Assembly (NCBI GenBank): GCA_964036045.1
Contig: OZ038384.1
Location: 97,033,474 to 97,097,473, forward strand
Direction: 5' to 3'
DNA: 64,000 bases
Source: Eutreptiella sp. 'Long Island Sound 2002'
Taxonomy: Eukaryota > Euglenozoa > Euglenophyceae > Eutreptiales > Eutreptiaceae
The notes under the pieces are model-generated. The model did no database searches. It saw nothing but the letters and a program-made list of their open reading frames with translations, and was not told where the DNA came from. Positions 32,122 through 42,104 of this stretch are shown in pieces. How positions within the stretch are numbered: position 1 is the first letter of the stretch; each line of letters begins with the position of its first letter. Both the position numbers and the translations under genes were made by a program.

Positions 32122-33162
32122 GTGAATATGTCTGTTGACGACTTTGCCGTTTTCTCAAAGGGAACAATTTGTTCCCAGTTCATTGATAGCGTTCCCATGC
32201 TGGAGATAGCCAGAGCTGCTTCGCAGGTGGAGATGAAGCTGTCAGTGCTGCTGGAACGCAGGTCAGAGTGGGAGGCTAATTTCGTCGCCAAGTACGGTAT
32301 CGAATTGGGGGAGGTGGGGCTTGTGAAGATGATCGCCTCGTTTTGCGTCATGGCCCAGTGCGACCCGGACGTGGCATCGCTGGGCTTTGTGAAGATGGCA
32401 ACACCGCCCCAACAGCCGCAGGCGATGTCGCCGGAATTTTTGGAGCTGAAGCAGTTGGTTGAGGGGCAAGCCGTCGTGATGGAGGGGCTGCGCAAGTAGC
32501 TGGAGGCGGTCAGTGCCAAGGCCGAGGCGGAGTCCAAGAGGAAGATGGCGAAGGTCCCGCCACTGTGTAAAGCGGAGGTCGTGAAGGTGAGGGAGTTGGA
32601 TTCTAAACCCCAGTGGGTCTTCGCCAGCCTCCTCGCGCTGTCCACTTTACTGTGGCGCAGGGAGGTGCCCCAACACGAGTACGTCTCCAAGTACAAGGAC
32701 AAGGAGAAGTTCACGGACGCCGCCCTGGACGAGCTGGCGCCGGTGGTGGACGCGGACACGGAAGTATGGCAGCTGGAGTCCATGGATGATGATGAAATCA
32801 CGCGCCTTCGGGGTTTTGTCCAAGCGGTCTGGACGTTCACGGTGACTAGCCTGTCGGCGTACAGGGGCAAGAAGGGCTTGGACCCCAGGCCAGTCGATGA
32901 GGGGTCGGACGCGGCCAAGGATGCATCCGACGTGCCTGTGCTGTCCGCAGGTTGTACTGGGGCGGCGGATGAGGAGGTGGTGGGACGACGGCTGCAAGCC
33001 ATGAAGTTCCGCGTTGAGGGGGGCCGCCGACTGTACACCGCCAAGCCGGGAGCCGAGCCGATGGACGTTACCAATCCTCCGGTGATAGCGTGTAGGGCAT
33101 GCAAGAACGCCGGGAGGGGAGTGAAACGACATTGGTTTCACGAGTGCCCCGGCTTTGACTGA
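32122..33162 (+). pseudogene. Gag-like protein with terminal zinc knuckle
   Basis: One frame of about 347 codons starting at ATG 32,122, broken by an in-frame TAG at 32,497-32,499. The N-terminal part is helical (VEMKLSVLLERRSEWEANF), the middle is acidic, and the end is CRACKNAGRGVKRHWFHEC, a Cys-X2-Cys/His/Cys knuckle typical of a retroelement nucleocapsid. It ends in TGA at 33,160 and the same frame continues directly into the recombinase. A gag role is inferred from position and the knuckle. Confidence 0.6.
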
Positions 33163-34026
33163 TGGGGGAGCTGCCCCATCCGGCCCATCCCTCCAGAGCC
33201 CCAGGGGGCCTTGGTGGTCCTCGGACCGTCGGACTTCCGGGATGGCGAGGACGTGGTTTGGCGCCTGGTGTGGGCAGCGTGGAGAAGGATATGGAAGGAG
33301 GATGAAATCACCTCCGTGGACGCGCTGCAGGCATCCTCCTGGGCAAAAAGCACAACGGGTACGTATTGTACCCATTTCCGCAAAATGGCCCTATGGGTGG
33401 GCTACACGCCCACATCCGAACTCGAACAAGCCGCGTGCCGCTACGTTTTCCAGTTGTGGGGACTGGGGTACTCGGGGAGCTCCCTCAAGATCGCAGTATG
33501 AGCATTCCGAGCGCTGGAGGACATGGGATGGTTGCCCGCGTTCGTCAGTCGCCGGGTGTGGCGCTGTGCCAAATGGGCGCCCACGGAACCAGCCCTACGG
33601 CCCTACGCTGGCTTGGACGACCTCCGCATTTTCGCGCTGGCTTGCACGGAGCGACCGCAGTGGACCGTCTATGGGATGGCAGTCCTGGCGTTCACCTGCC
33701 TACTGCGGGTGGGTGAGGCCGCGCCCCTCCGTCGGGGGGGCTCCCGGTGTCGGGGCCTGGCATTCCGCACGGTCAAGGTGGCACCACGCATCGTACGCAG
33801 GCGGCTGGGGAAGTATGCCCAAGCATGGCTGGGCTGGTTGGATGCCAAGGGGGCCACGTCCGCTGTCGTTGGAGCGCAGTTCTGTCCGCAGGGCCCAGCG
33901 TACATGCAGTCGGTCATGGCTGCCGCGTTGGGGGGCAGCGACCCGGGGGGGCGGCCGGGCCTGGTCCTTCTATGCAGCCCCCCCCAGCCCCCCCCCCCCC
34001 CCCCCCCCCCGGGTTTTGAAAGATAG
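33163..34026 (+). pseudogene. Tyrosine recombinase, C-terminally truncated
   Basis: Same frame as gag. The N-terminal half resembles a core-binding domain (SSWAKSTTGTYCTHFRKMALW). An in-frame TGA at 33,499-33,501 follows, then a catalytic-domain start with the first Arg in LAFTCLLRVGEAAPLRRG. The reading runs into a C run of about 35 bases (33,977-34,011) and stops at 34,024. The HXXR and Tyr boxes are absent, so the enzyme is incomplete. The later tandem repeats begin just downstream and probably removed the end of the gene. Confidence 0.7.
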
Positions 34027-34070
34027 TGGTGCCGGGTCGGCCACCAACAAGTGTCTCTAGAGAAAAGTGT

Positions 34071-34195
34071 CCGGCGCCGAAGGCGCCAAATTTTTTTTTC
34101 ATACTATGTGTTTATAGTCAAAATACTCAAAATTTTGTAGAGAATTCATATTTGTGTTAAAGCAACAAGAAAAAATTTTGACCTGAAGGAGGGCT
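34071..34195 (-). repeat. Dispersed repeat piece with conserved short peptide
   Basis: Contains a GGCGCCGAAGGCGCC palindrome and then A/T-rich DNA that aligns with 50,835-50,928 (for example GGAGAATTCA versus AGAGAATTCA, and CTTGAC versus TTTGAC). On the minus strand it encodes NFEYFDYKHI followed by a stop. The other copy reads SEYFEYRHV in the corresponding frame, suggesting an old conserved coding end. Confidence 0.5.
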
Positions 34196-35381
34196 ACCGG
34201 AGGGCTGCAGACCCTAACAGCAACCACAACCCTAGCTCTGACCCTAATCAAGACTGAATATTGGGACCGAGCTGGTGGGGGGGGGAACATCAGCTATGAC
34301 TGGTGAGGGGCATCAAGAATGATTCACACACTGATGGCTCATGACAAAGTGAAATCAGCTTGCACGTGAACCCCATCACCACGAGGCCCACTTTCAAGGC
34401 TTTTTGGACTTCTGAGGGGCCAAAATGCCCCAAAATGGGCTCAAAATGGGCTCATTTCACCCGTTTGTGCACCCCAAATGGTCTAGGATGATTTTTGGAA
34501 AAACGCGTTTTTGACCCATTCTTGACCCATTTCTGGTCCCAAAACAGCCTTTTTTCAAGGCATTTTGGGATTTTCGGAGGACCAAAATGGGCCACCACAA
34601 GCTTAAAACGGTCCAAAAACACTTTTTTTAGCGTCGCACGTGGTCTAGGATCATTTTTGAGAAAAGTCATCTTTTTGCCCCTACTGGACCCTAATGACCC
34701 ATTTGGGCACCCACCTGTTTGGGCTTGAGCTTGCAGCTTGCTGCAGCCTAGTGGGCCTAAGTACGAGGGTGTAGGCGTCCGTTTGGGCAATTCTAAGGGG
34801 TGGAAACCACAAAAAGTGGGGGGTTGCGGGTGGAGTAGGTGCCCTCGGAATCGCATTTTGAGCCATGTAGCCAAAGATATGGCCTATTCTTGGTTTGTGG
34901 CTGTCGGCATTTGGAGCTTCTGGGGCCTTTTTGGGCCGTTTCTGGGACATATCATGGAGTTAGAGGGCCGCAAAGGGCCCGTTGACACGGGGAAGTCAAG
35001 CCGCACGCGTAGTGTACCCACCGTTTCCCTTCGTCTGGCTGTTTTGAATGTGTTCCAGGGCTGTTTTGGCCCAAAAATGGCTGTTTTTGGCCCTAAAGTG
35101 CAATTTTTGAAAGCGAGGTCCGCCACTTGCAAATCCCGTTCCCGGCCGCCACCATTCAGTTTCTTGCTCAAACTTTGTGTGATTGTACTTCACACCCATA
35201 GGTATCATCCATCAAAATTTCACCCGAATGTGAAGCACCACGACGGAGGTCTGATTTTGGCCCATTTCGCGCGTGCTGCTGCTTGCTGCTTGCTGCTGCT
35301 TGCTGCTGCTTGCTGCTGCTGCTGCTAAACTTGGTAGGTCCACCCTAGACACTAAAAAGGGTTATAAAACCAAGACTGGTT

Positions 35382-35457
35382 CCACCAGCTCGGTGACCCT
35401 AGCCCTAACCCTAACCCTAACCCTAATCAAGACTGAATATTGGGACCGAGCTGGTGG
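35382..35457. repeat. 13-bp inverted arms around the telomere-like repeat
   Basis: CCACCAGCTCGGT and its perfect reverse complement ACCGAGCTGGTGG enclose 50 bases of telomere-like sequence plus TCAAGACTGAATATTGGG. The same arms recur at 37,362-37,374 / 37,401-37,413 with only one GACCCTAA unit between, so the loop length varies while the arms do not. The last monomer has only the left arm (38,941-38,953). Confidence 0.9.
35395..35426. repeat. Interstitial telomere-like repeat, CCCTAA units
   Basis: GACCCTAGCCCTAACCCTAA continues with further CCCTAA units to 35,426. It lies exactly between two monomers and between 13-bp inverted arms (CCACCAGCTCGGT at 35,382-35,394 and ACCGAGCTGGTGG at 35,445-35,457). 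Confidence 0.9.
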
Positions 35458-35512
35458 GGGAGGGAACATCAGCTATGACTGGTGAGGGACATCGAGAATG
35501 ATTCACACATTG

Positions 35513-36318
35513 GGGGAATCTTTGCACTGCGCGCGCACTGCGCGCGCACTGCGCGCTACTTTTAGACTATGTTCCCCCGGAAGAGCCCCCAAGCACACCC
35601 CTTGGAAACGCCCTTAGAATTAGGTGACCCAAACTGCCCCAGCTCAAGAAAGATGCAAACCACCTTCCCTGAACATAACACACATCATGCACATCTGGAA
35701 AGGCCATGAACAGCGCATTGGTCGCCACCCTCAAGAACACACAACTGTCTTTCTGGTCCATTGTCAACTAAGTACACATTGAGAATACGCAACTTGTGTG
35801 CACAACGTGACACAGTTGCGGAAATCAAAGAAATGTCACACTGTCACATGTGTGCGTGTCTATGCAATCCGTACAATATTGCAATTCACACTTGTCACAC
35901 ATGGACATCTTTTCAGAGTCAAACTTGGTGCAACAAAGGGCACAAACATCCCCATCATCACCCACAACATCCTCATCATCATTGTCCTCCTGTGTAGGTG
36001 CGGTCCATACATGTGCAGGTACGTGTTCCCACGGACCATATGGAGGGTACCGTACCTGTCTTCGAATCAAAAATTGCTGCAAATGCAAGAGTACACGCAC
36101 GTACTCATGCAACTCCGTACCGGATCCCCTCCATATGCTACGTCATCCCTGCATTCTCGGGGGTCCCCAAAAGAAGGGGAACAAAATCAGAAGTCAAAAC
36201 CTACGCTAGGGGTCACCATGATGCCCCTAGGGGCCCCTAGTATCACAAAGTATGGGTCTCTAGTACGGCCAGACGCCCAAATAGTTGCACTGCCCGCGCA
36301 CTGCGCTTAAGGCTCCCC
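35513..36318. mobile_element. 806-bp TIR element with 5-bp target duplication
   Basis: Inserted in the second monomer. Target CATTG is duplicated (35,508-35,512 and 36,319-36,323). The uninterrupted site CACATTGATGGCTC is seen in the third monomer at 37,460. Ends begin GGGGAATC and finish GGCTCCCC, with imperfect inverted repeats rich in GCACTGCGCGC. The inner part carries a dispersed repeat block (36,127-36,225) also seen at 52 and 61-62 kb. A 5-bp duplication with these ends does not match a superfamily I can name. Confidence 0.75.
35825..36112 (-). CDS. Cys-rich zinc-finger-like protein in the TIR element
   Basis: A 95-codon minus-strand frame with an acidic stretch (EDNDDEDVVGDDG) followed by a dense Cys cluster: CALCC...MCDKCELQYCTDC...HTC. 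The spacing suggests two or more zinc sites (RING- or B-box-like). It ends with TGA at 35,825. It may be the C-terminal exon of a larger transposase, since many DNA transposases end in Cys-rich domains. No catalytic core lies in this short copy. Confidence 0.45.
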   Translation of the reverse strand: MHEYVRVLLHLQQFLIRRQVRYPPYGPWEHVPAHVWTAPTQEDNDDEDVVGDDGDVCALCCTKFDSEKMSMCDKCELQYCTDCIDTHTCDSVTFL

Positions 36319-38953
36319 CATTGATGGCTCTTGACAAAGTGAAATCACCTTGCAAGTGAACCCCATCACCACAAGGCCCACTTTCAAGGCTTTTTGGACT
36401 TCTCAGGGGCCAAAATGCCCCAAAATGGGCTCCAAATGGGCTCATTTCACCTGTTTGTGCACCCCAAATGGTCTAGGATGAGGTTTGGAAAAATGCGTTT
36501 TTGACCCATTTTTGACCCATTTTTGGTCCCAAAACAGCCCATTTTCAAGGCATTTTGGGATTTTCGGAGGACCAAAATGGGCCACCACAAGCTCAAAACA
36601 GTCCAAAAACACTTGTTTTAGCGTCGCACGTGGTCTAGGATCATTTTTGAGAAAAATCATCTTTTTGCCCCTACTGGATGGACCCTGTTGACCCATTTGG
36701 GCACCCACCTGTTTGGAGCTTGCAGCTTGCCGGAGCCTAGTGGGCCTAGGTATTGGGGTCTAGGCGTCCGTTGGGGCAATTCAGAAGGGTGGAAACCACA
36801 AAAAGTGGGGGGTTGTGGGTGGAGTAGGTGCCCTCGGAATTGCATTTTGAGCCATGTAGCCAAAGATATGGCCTATTCTTGGTTTGTGGCTGTCGGCATT
36901 TGGAGTTTCCGGGGGCCTTTTTGGGCCGTTTCTGGGACATATCATGGAGTTAGAGGGCCGCAAAGAGCTTGTTGACACAGGGAAGTCAAGCCGCACGCGT
37001 AGTGTACCCACCGTTTCCCTTCGTTTGGCCGTTTTGAATGTGTTCCAAGGCTTTTTTGGCCCAAAAATGGCCGTTTTTGGCCCTAAAGTGCAGTTTTTGA
37101 AACTGAGGTCCGCCACTTGTGAATCCCGTTCCCGGCCGCCACCATTCAGTTTCTTGCTCAAACTTTGTGTGATTGTACTTCACACCCATAGGTATCATCC
37201 ACCAAAATTTCACCTGAATGTGAAGCACCACGACAGAGTTCTGATTTTTACCCATTTCGCGCGTGCTGCTTGATGCTTGCTGCTGCTGCTTGCTGCTGCT
37301 GCTGCTAAACCTGGTAGGTCCACCCTAGACACTAAAAAGGGTTATAAAACCAAGACTGGTTCCACCAGCTCGGTGACCCTAATCAAGAGTGAATATTGGG
37401 ACCGAGCTGGTGGCGGAGGGAACATTAGATATGACTGGTGAGGGACATCAAGAATGATTCACACATTGATGGCTCTTGACGAAGTGAAATCAGGTTGCAA
37501 GTGAACCCCATCACCATGAGGCCCACTTTCAAGGCTTTTTGGACTTGTGAGGGGCCAAAATGCCCCAAAATGGGCTCAAAATGGACTCATTTGACCCGTT
37601 TGTGCACCCCAAATGGTCTAGGATGAGGTTTGGAAAAATGCGTTTTTGACCCATTCTTGACTTGGTCCCAAAACAGCCCATTTTCAAGGCATTTTGGGAT
37701 TTTCAGAGGACCAAAAAGGGCCACCACCAGCTCAAAACAGTCCAAAAACACTTTTTTTAGCATCACACATGGTGTAGGATCATTTTTGAAAAAAGTCATT
37801 TTTTGCCCCTACTGGACCCTGTTGACCCATTTGGGCACCCACCTGTTTGGGCTTGAGCTTACACCAATGAGTCACACATTGAAGGCCGTTGATAGACCGG
37901 AATCAGCTTGCAAGTGATCCCCATCACCACAAGGCCCACTTTCAAGGCTTTTTTGGACTTCTGAGGGGCCAAATTCCCCCAAAATGGGCTCAAAATGGGT
38001 TCATTTCACCCGTTGGTGCACCCCAAATGGTCAAGGATGAGGTTTGGAAAAATGTGTTTTTGACCCATTTTTCACCCATTTTTGGTCCCAAAACAGCCCA
38101 TTTTCAAGGCATTTTGGGATTTTCGGAGGACCAAAATGGGCCACCACAAGCTCAAAACAGTCCAAAAACACTTGTTTTAGCATCACACATGGTGTTAGGA
38201 TCATTTTTGAAAAAAGTCATTTTTTGCCCCTACTGGACCATGTTGACCCATTTGGTCACCCACGTCTTTGGGCTTGAGCTTGCAGCTTGCCGCAGCCTGC
38301 TGGGGCTATGTATGGGGGTCTAGGCGTTTGTTTGGGCAATTCTGAGGGCTGGAAACCACAAAAAGTGGGGGGTTGCGGGTGGACTAGGTGCCCTCGGAAT
38401 CGCGTTTTGGACCATGTAGCCAAAGATATGGCCTGTTCTTGGTTTGTGGCTGTTGCCGGCCAATCTGCACAAAATTTGGGGCTTCTGGGGTCTTTTTGGG
38501 CCGTTTCAAGGACATATGGTGGAGTTAGAGGGCCGCAAAGAGCTCGTTGACACGGAGAAGTAAAGCCGCACGTGGAGTGTACCCACCGTTTCCCTTTGTT
38601 TGGCCGTTTTGAATGGGTTCTAGGGCTTTTTTGGCCCAAAAATGGCTGTTTTGGCCCTAAACTGTAGTTTTTGAAACTGAGGTCCGCCACTTGCGTCACC
38701 CGTTCCCGGCCGCCACCGTTGAGTTTCTGGCTCATACTTTGTAGGGTTGTCCCTCACACCCATAGGTATCATCCACCAAAATTTCAGCCGAATCCGAAGC
38801 ACCACGACGGAATTCTGATTTTTCCCCATTTCGCGCGTGCTGCTGCTTGCTTGCTGCTTGCTGCTGCTTGCTGCTGCTTGCTGCTAAACCTGGTAGGTCC
38901 ACCCTAGACACTAAAAAGGGTTATAAAACCAAGACTGGTTCCACCAGCTCGGT

Positions 38954-39005
38954 GACCCTAACCCTAGGGCTAACCCTAACCCTAACCTGAACCCTAACCC
39001 AAACC
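38954..39005. repeat. Second telomere-like repeat block
   Basis: GACCCTAACCCTAGGGCTAA followed by further imperfect CCCTAA units, immediately after the left inverted arm at 38,941-38,953. It marks the end of the tandem array. Directly after it begin C-rich tracts and then the RT-bearing part of the retroelement. Confidence 0.9.
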
Positions 39006-39119
39006 CCCCCCTCCTCACCCCTAGCTGGACCCCCCGACCCCCGGCCAGACCCCCCCCCGACCCCCAGCTGGACCCCCCCCCCGACCCCCGGCTGGACCCC
39101 CCCCCCCCCAACTGCCCCC

Positions 39120-39640
39120 CCCCCCTGACAGGAGAGTTCGTATGGCGCACCGTATCCCTCCGGGACGTTTTCCCGCGGGAACTCTTGGAACTTTGTGTCC
39201 CTGACGCCGGTGAGCCCCCCAAATGGGGAGATGATGGAGATGGGTCGGCGGGGGGTCGGGGTGGATCGTACCTAGGGGAGTCCGCGGGCTCTGCCACTGA
39301 GGGGACTGCTGGGGGGGAGGACCGGGCTGGCGCACGAGACCTGGGGGCCCCTCCGGCCCTTACGGCTATTGAGGGGTCCTCAGGTCGCGGGCGCCGGCCG
39401 CAGGCAGTCGGGGGGGGTGAAGTCATTGACGTGGATGCGGACCCCCCGCCTGCCTCTGCAGCCGGCTCTTCCATCAGGCGGTTGCGCATCGCGGCCCGCA
39501 GAACGGGTGAGGTCGCGTCCGTCTTGGGCAAGCGGAAGGCCGCAAGCCCGGCCAGGGTTGTGGGTGCGGCTGCCCGAGCGGCGATTTCCCGGCGCGTCGG
39601 AGCTGGGTCAGTGGGTGCGGGAGCGCCTTCGGACCGGTGA
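39120..39640 (+). CDS. N-terminal region of the DIRS-like polyprotein
   Basis: After the C-rich tract (39,005-39,125), the frame reads RTVSLRDVFPRELLELCVPD and then a Gly/Ala/Ser-rich linker up to TGA near 39,640. The RT frame overlaps it from 39,369, and the likely true switch is near 39,490-39,600. It may be a gag-to-RT linker segment. A small indel or frameshift is needed to join the two. Confidence 0.4.
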
Positions 39641-41147
39641 GTGGGACGACTGGTTGTGTTCCCTGCGGGCTTGTCTGCCCCGCGCGCCGCCTGGTTTGTT
39701 GGCGCGTTGCCTCCTACAGTTTCTTCAGTGGGGCCGTGAAGCTGCCCGGGATCTCAGGCAACAGGATTTTCTGCGAGTCTTGGCTGTGGCTTTGTCCTCG
39801 TTTAGCCCTGACGTATGGGAGTCTCTCTTGCATGATTCTACGTCGCCAAAATTGCTTATGCAGCGTATCAGGGAGGAGGTCTTGGAGCGGGACCTGGGGC
39901 TGGTGGGGCGCGTGGATATCCCCCGTGAGATCTGGGATAGTTGTGTGCCGGACTGCTTCGCGGACTTGGCGGGCAGGCAGTTTTCTGGGATAGTACCCCC
40001 GTCGGACGAGGCAGTGGTCATGATGCGGGCGTTGCGGGGCCAGGGTTTGCTTTTCCCCCTGCCGCCGGGGTTGCCTGGGCCCAATGGGGGAGTTTTTGCT
40101 ATTCCCAAGACGGAGGAAAAATGCAGTTTGATTGCCAATCTTGTGCCCCTTAATGAAGAGATGCGGTCTCGGCCGGAGAAGTTCTCCCTCCCCTCTGTGG
40201 AGGTGTTGGCCCTTTTGGCGCAGGTGGCGCAGCAAGGGTCCTCTTTCTTCCTCCCCTCTTTTTATGCCCGGGCACGTTGCTTGAGGCCGGTGTGGGACGT
40301 TCTGTCCCTGCCGGGGGGGGAGGGGGAAGATGAACTTTGTATGTGCCACATTGACCTGAGCAATTGTTTTTGGTCTCTTCAGTTGCCACGCGAGTTTTGG
40401 GGGGCCTTTCGCGTCTCGGATGGAGAGGGGGGGGTGTTGGCTTTCCGATGTTTGCCCTTTGGATGGAAGTACAGCCCCCTCTTGTGCCAGCGCGTGTTAG
40501 AGAGACTGGTGGCCGACGCGGGGCTATCGGGGGTACTGGTTATTTACTTGGATGATGTTCTGGTTGTGGGGCGCGGCCGAGCGCGTGTGCACAAACAGAC
40601 GGCGAGGGCGACGGAGGCATTGCGCCGTGCAGGAGCTGTGGTCAGCCCGAAGAGTACATTACAGCCTGTGCAGCGGCTGGTGTGGCTGGGGAAGGACATT
40701 GATTTAAAGGGGGGGGAGGTGCGGACTGCTGGCAACGCATGGGAGGCTCTGTTTGCGCATTGGTTGAGGTTGTCTGTGGGGCCCTGTAGGGTAAAGCGGC
40801 TGCAGCAGTTCTTGGGGCGGGCGCAGTGGATCTGTCGCCCGGGTTTTGGGCACAGTCCGCATCTGTCTGGGGTGTGGGCTCATGTGCTCTGGGCGCCCCC
40901 CGGGCTGCCATTTACCCCTGTGCGTTTGCTTAAGTCTATGTGCGTGGCGTGCGTGATGGCCAGGCGGCAATGGTCGGTGGTGTCCCTCCCCAGAGCGGTA
41001 AAGCGGTCGCCGTTGGTTATTTACGTCGACGCGGCGATGGACGCAGGTAAGTATCGGTTGGGCCTGTTTTCCATGGATGTGGGTTCTCGGTGGGTTGTGC
41101 CCGCGGAGCAGCCGCCCAACCAGCAGTCGGTGGGTGCGATGACGTGA
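39369..41147 (+). CDS. DIRS-like reverse transcriptase / RNase H
   Basis: RT motifs: GGVFAIPKTEEKCSLIANLV (fingers), MCHIDLSNCFWSLQLP (motif A Asp), CLPFGWKYSP (motif B), VIYLDDVLVVG (YLDD catalytic pair near 40,545) and VWLGKDIDLKGGEVR (primer grip region). RNase H starts at LVIYVDAAMDAGKYRLGLFS. The stop at 41,145 falls just after PNQQSVGAM, before the remaining acidic residues, so RNase H is cut short or frameshifted. The translation before about 39,500 is probably out of frame. This is the best preserved part of the element. Confidence 0.85.
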   Translation: MRGPQVAGAGRRQSGGVKSLTWMRTPRLPLQPALPSGGCASRPAERVRSRPSWASGRPQARPGLWVRLPERRFPGASELGQWVRERLRTGEWDDWLCSLRACLPRAPPGLLARCLLQFLQWGREAARDLRQQDFLRVLAVALSSFSPDVWESLLHDSTSPKLLMQRIREEVLERDLGLVGRVDIPREIWDSCVPDCFADLAGRQFSGIVPPSDEAVVMMRALRGQGLLFPLPPGLPGPNGGVFAIPKTEEKCSLIANLVPLNEEMRSRPEKFSLPSVEVLALLAQVAQQGSSFFLPSFYARARCLRPVWDVLSLPGGEGEDELCMCHIDLSNCFWSLQLPREFWGAFRVSDGEGGVLAFRCLPFGWKYSPLLCQRVLERLVADAGLSGVLVIYLDDVLVVGRGRARVHKQTARATEALRRAGAVVSPKSTLQPVQRLVWLGKDIDLKGGEVRTAGNAWEALFAHWLRLSVGPCRVKRLQQFLGRAQWICRPGFGHSPHLSGVWAHVLWAPPGLPFTPVRLLKSMCVACVMARRQWSVVSLPRAVKRSPLVIYVDAAMDAGKYRLGLFSMDVGSRWVVPAEQPPNQQSVGAMT

Positions 41148-41989
41148 TGTTGTATGGTGTCGACGCCTGCTTGTAGCACTCGTTTTCTTGGTCCATGTGA
41201 TCATGACCCGGCGAGTGCTGCCCTGGGGTGGCCGGGCTGCTTTGCGCCCGGGCGGTGCTTACGCTTTTGCCGGCGGTTTTGGTTCCATGGCCGCGCCGGT
41301 GTTGTAATTGTCGTGCGTGGGACGTTTTCTCTCTGCGATGGCAGATCCAGTATGAGCAGGCGGGGGCCCCCCGGGCAATTGTCTGTAGAGGTGGCTCTGC
41401 CCTGCGCTGATGTTGGAGGCCGTCTGCGTGGCTGTGCGCCGAGCAATGGTCATTTGGCCTACGCCACTTCCACATTGCTGTGGGTTCGGGGTCCATGCTT
41501 TCTTAGGCTTGGTGTTGTGGTGAGCGCTGGCCCACTGATTTTGGGTCTGGTGCGGGATTCTGGGGACTGCCCTGGGCTGACCGGGCTGCTTTGCGCCCGG
41601 GCGGTGGTACCCGACCTTCGCTGTGCATTCGCCGCTTCCTCGTTGGCATTGGCATGGGGTCGGGGTCCACGCTCTCTTAGGCTTGGTCTGCGGGCGTATG
41701 CTGCCTGACGTCTGACGTCTGACGCCTGACGAGACGTGCCGGTGTGTACAGGGCGCCTCTGGCGCTTTGTGTCTTGGGCGACCGTTGCTTCGTGGGCGTG
41801 ACGTGCGTTGAGCACTGGCTCAACACGGTCTCAGGGCTGCACCGGTTGTTGAGCGGGGGGGGGGGGGGGGTTATGCAGCAGTTTGGCATGAACGAGACCC
41901 ACGAGGAGGCGGCACACTGACGAGATGTACTGCAAGAGACGTGCGTGTTTTGCCTCCTGTTTGCGTGTTTGCTTCTAGTTTTAGCTAAA
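41148..41989 (+). repeat. 3' non-coding region of the retroelement with internal repeats
   Basis: GGGCTGCTTTGCGCCCGGGC occurs near 41,233 and 41,585. A second block, GGGTTCGGGGTCCA...CTTAGGCTTGGT, occurs near 41,482 and 41,657. GACGTCTGACGTCTGACGCC lies at about 41,707. A G run (41,857-41,870) follows. Such internal direct repeats are expected near the split repeats of YR retroelements, but I cannot match them to the left end. Confidence 0.55.
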
Positions 41990-42104
41990 TCTTAGCTCAG
42001 CCGTGCCTGAGCTCTGGTTTAGCTCGTCGGGTGGTGTGTGTGTGTGCGTGCGTGTGTGCCGTGAGCCTTTGTACTTGTAGAGCATTTTTGTTTGTTGCCA
42101 GCAG
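41990..42104 (+). repeat. Right terminal direct repeat, 115 bp
   Basis: Near-identical copy of 31,951-32,065, with one C/T difference. It ends at CCAGCAG, after which the interrupted Penelope-like frame resumes at 42,105. Confidence 0.95.

Larger units (their letters stand above)
34248..38953. repeat. Tandem array of about 1.15 kb monomers
   Basis: Monomers start with TCAAGACTGAATATTGGGACC: 34,248 (full, 1,179 bp), 35,427 (full, enlarged by an 806-bp insertion), 37,383 (cut short near 37,860) and a fourth from about 37,861 lacking its start. Each full unit contains long CCAAAATG-rich segments, the sequence CCACTTTCAAGGCTTTTTGG, a CTG/GCT run and the end AAAAAGGGTTATAAAACCAAG. Homologous units are about 90% alike by eye. 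No credible gene lies in the monomer itself. Confidence 0.9.
31951..42104 (+). mobile_element. DIRS-like tyrosine-recombinase retroelement, 10.15 kb
   Basis: Bounded by 115-bp direct repeats (31,951-32,065 and 41,990-42,104) that differ at one base. Contains gag, a tyrosine recombinase fragment and RT/RNase H, all on the plus strand, and lacks a target duplication, as expected for YR retroelements. It interrupts a Penelope-like RT gene. Removing one copy of everything between the ends leaves that frame open across the junction. About 5 kb of tandem repeats sit between the recombinase and RT. Frames contain stops, so this copy is dead. Confidence 0.75.

Noticed and set aside
33499-33501. Selenocysteine or recoded TGA
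   Set aside because: TGA terminates several other frames here and no SECIS-like element was identified. Decay is simpler.
31951-42104. Ordinary LTR retrotransposon (115-bp repeats as LTRs)
   Set aside because: No target duplication, no integrase or protease, and a tyrosine recombinase domain is present.
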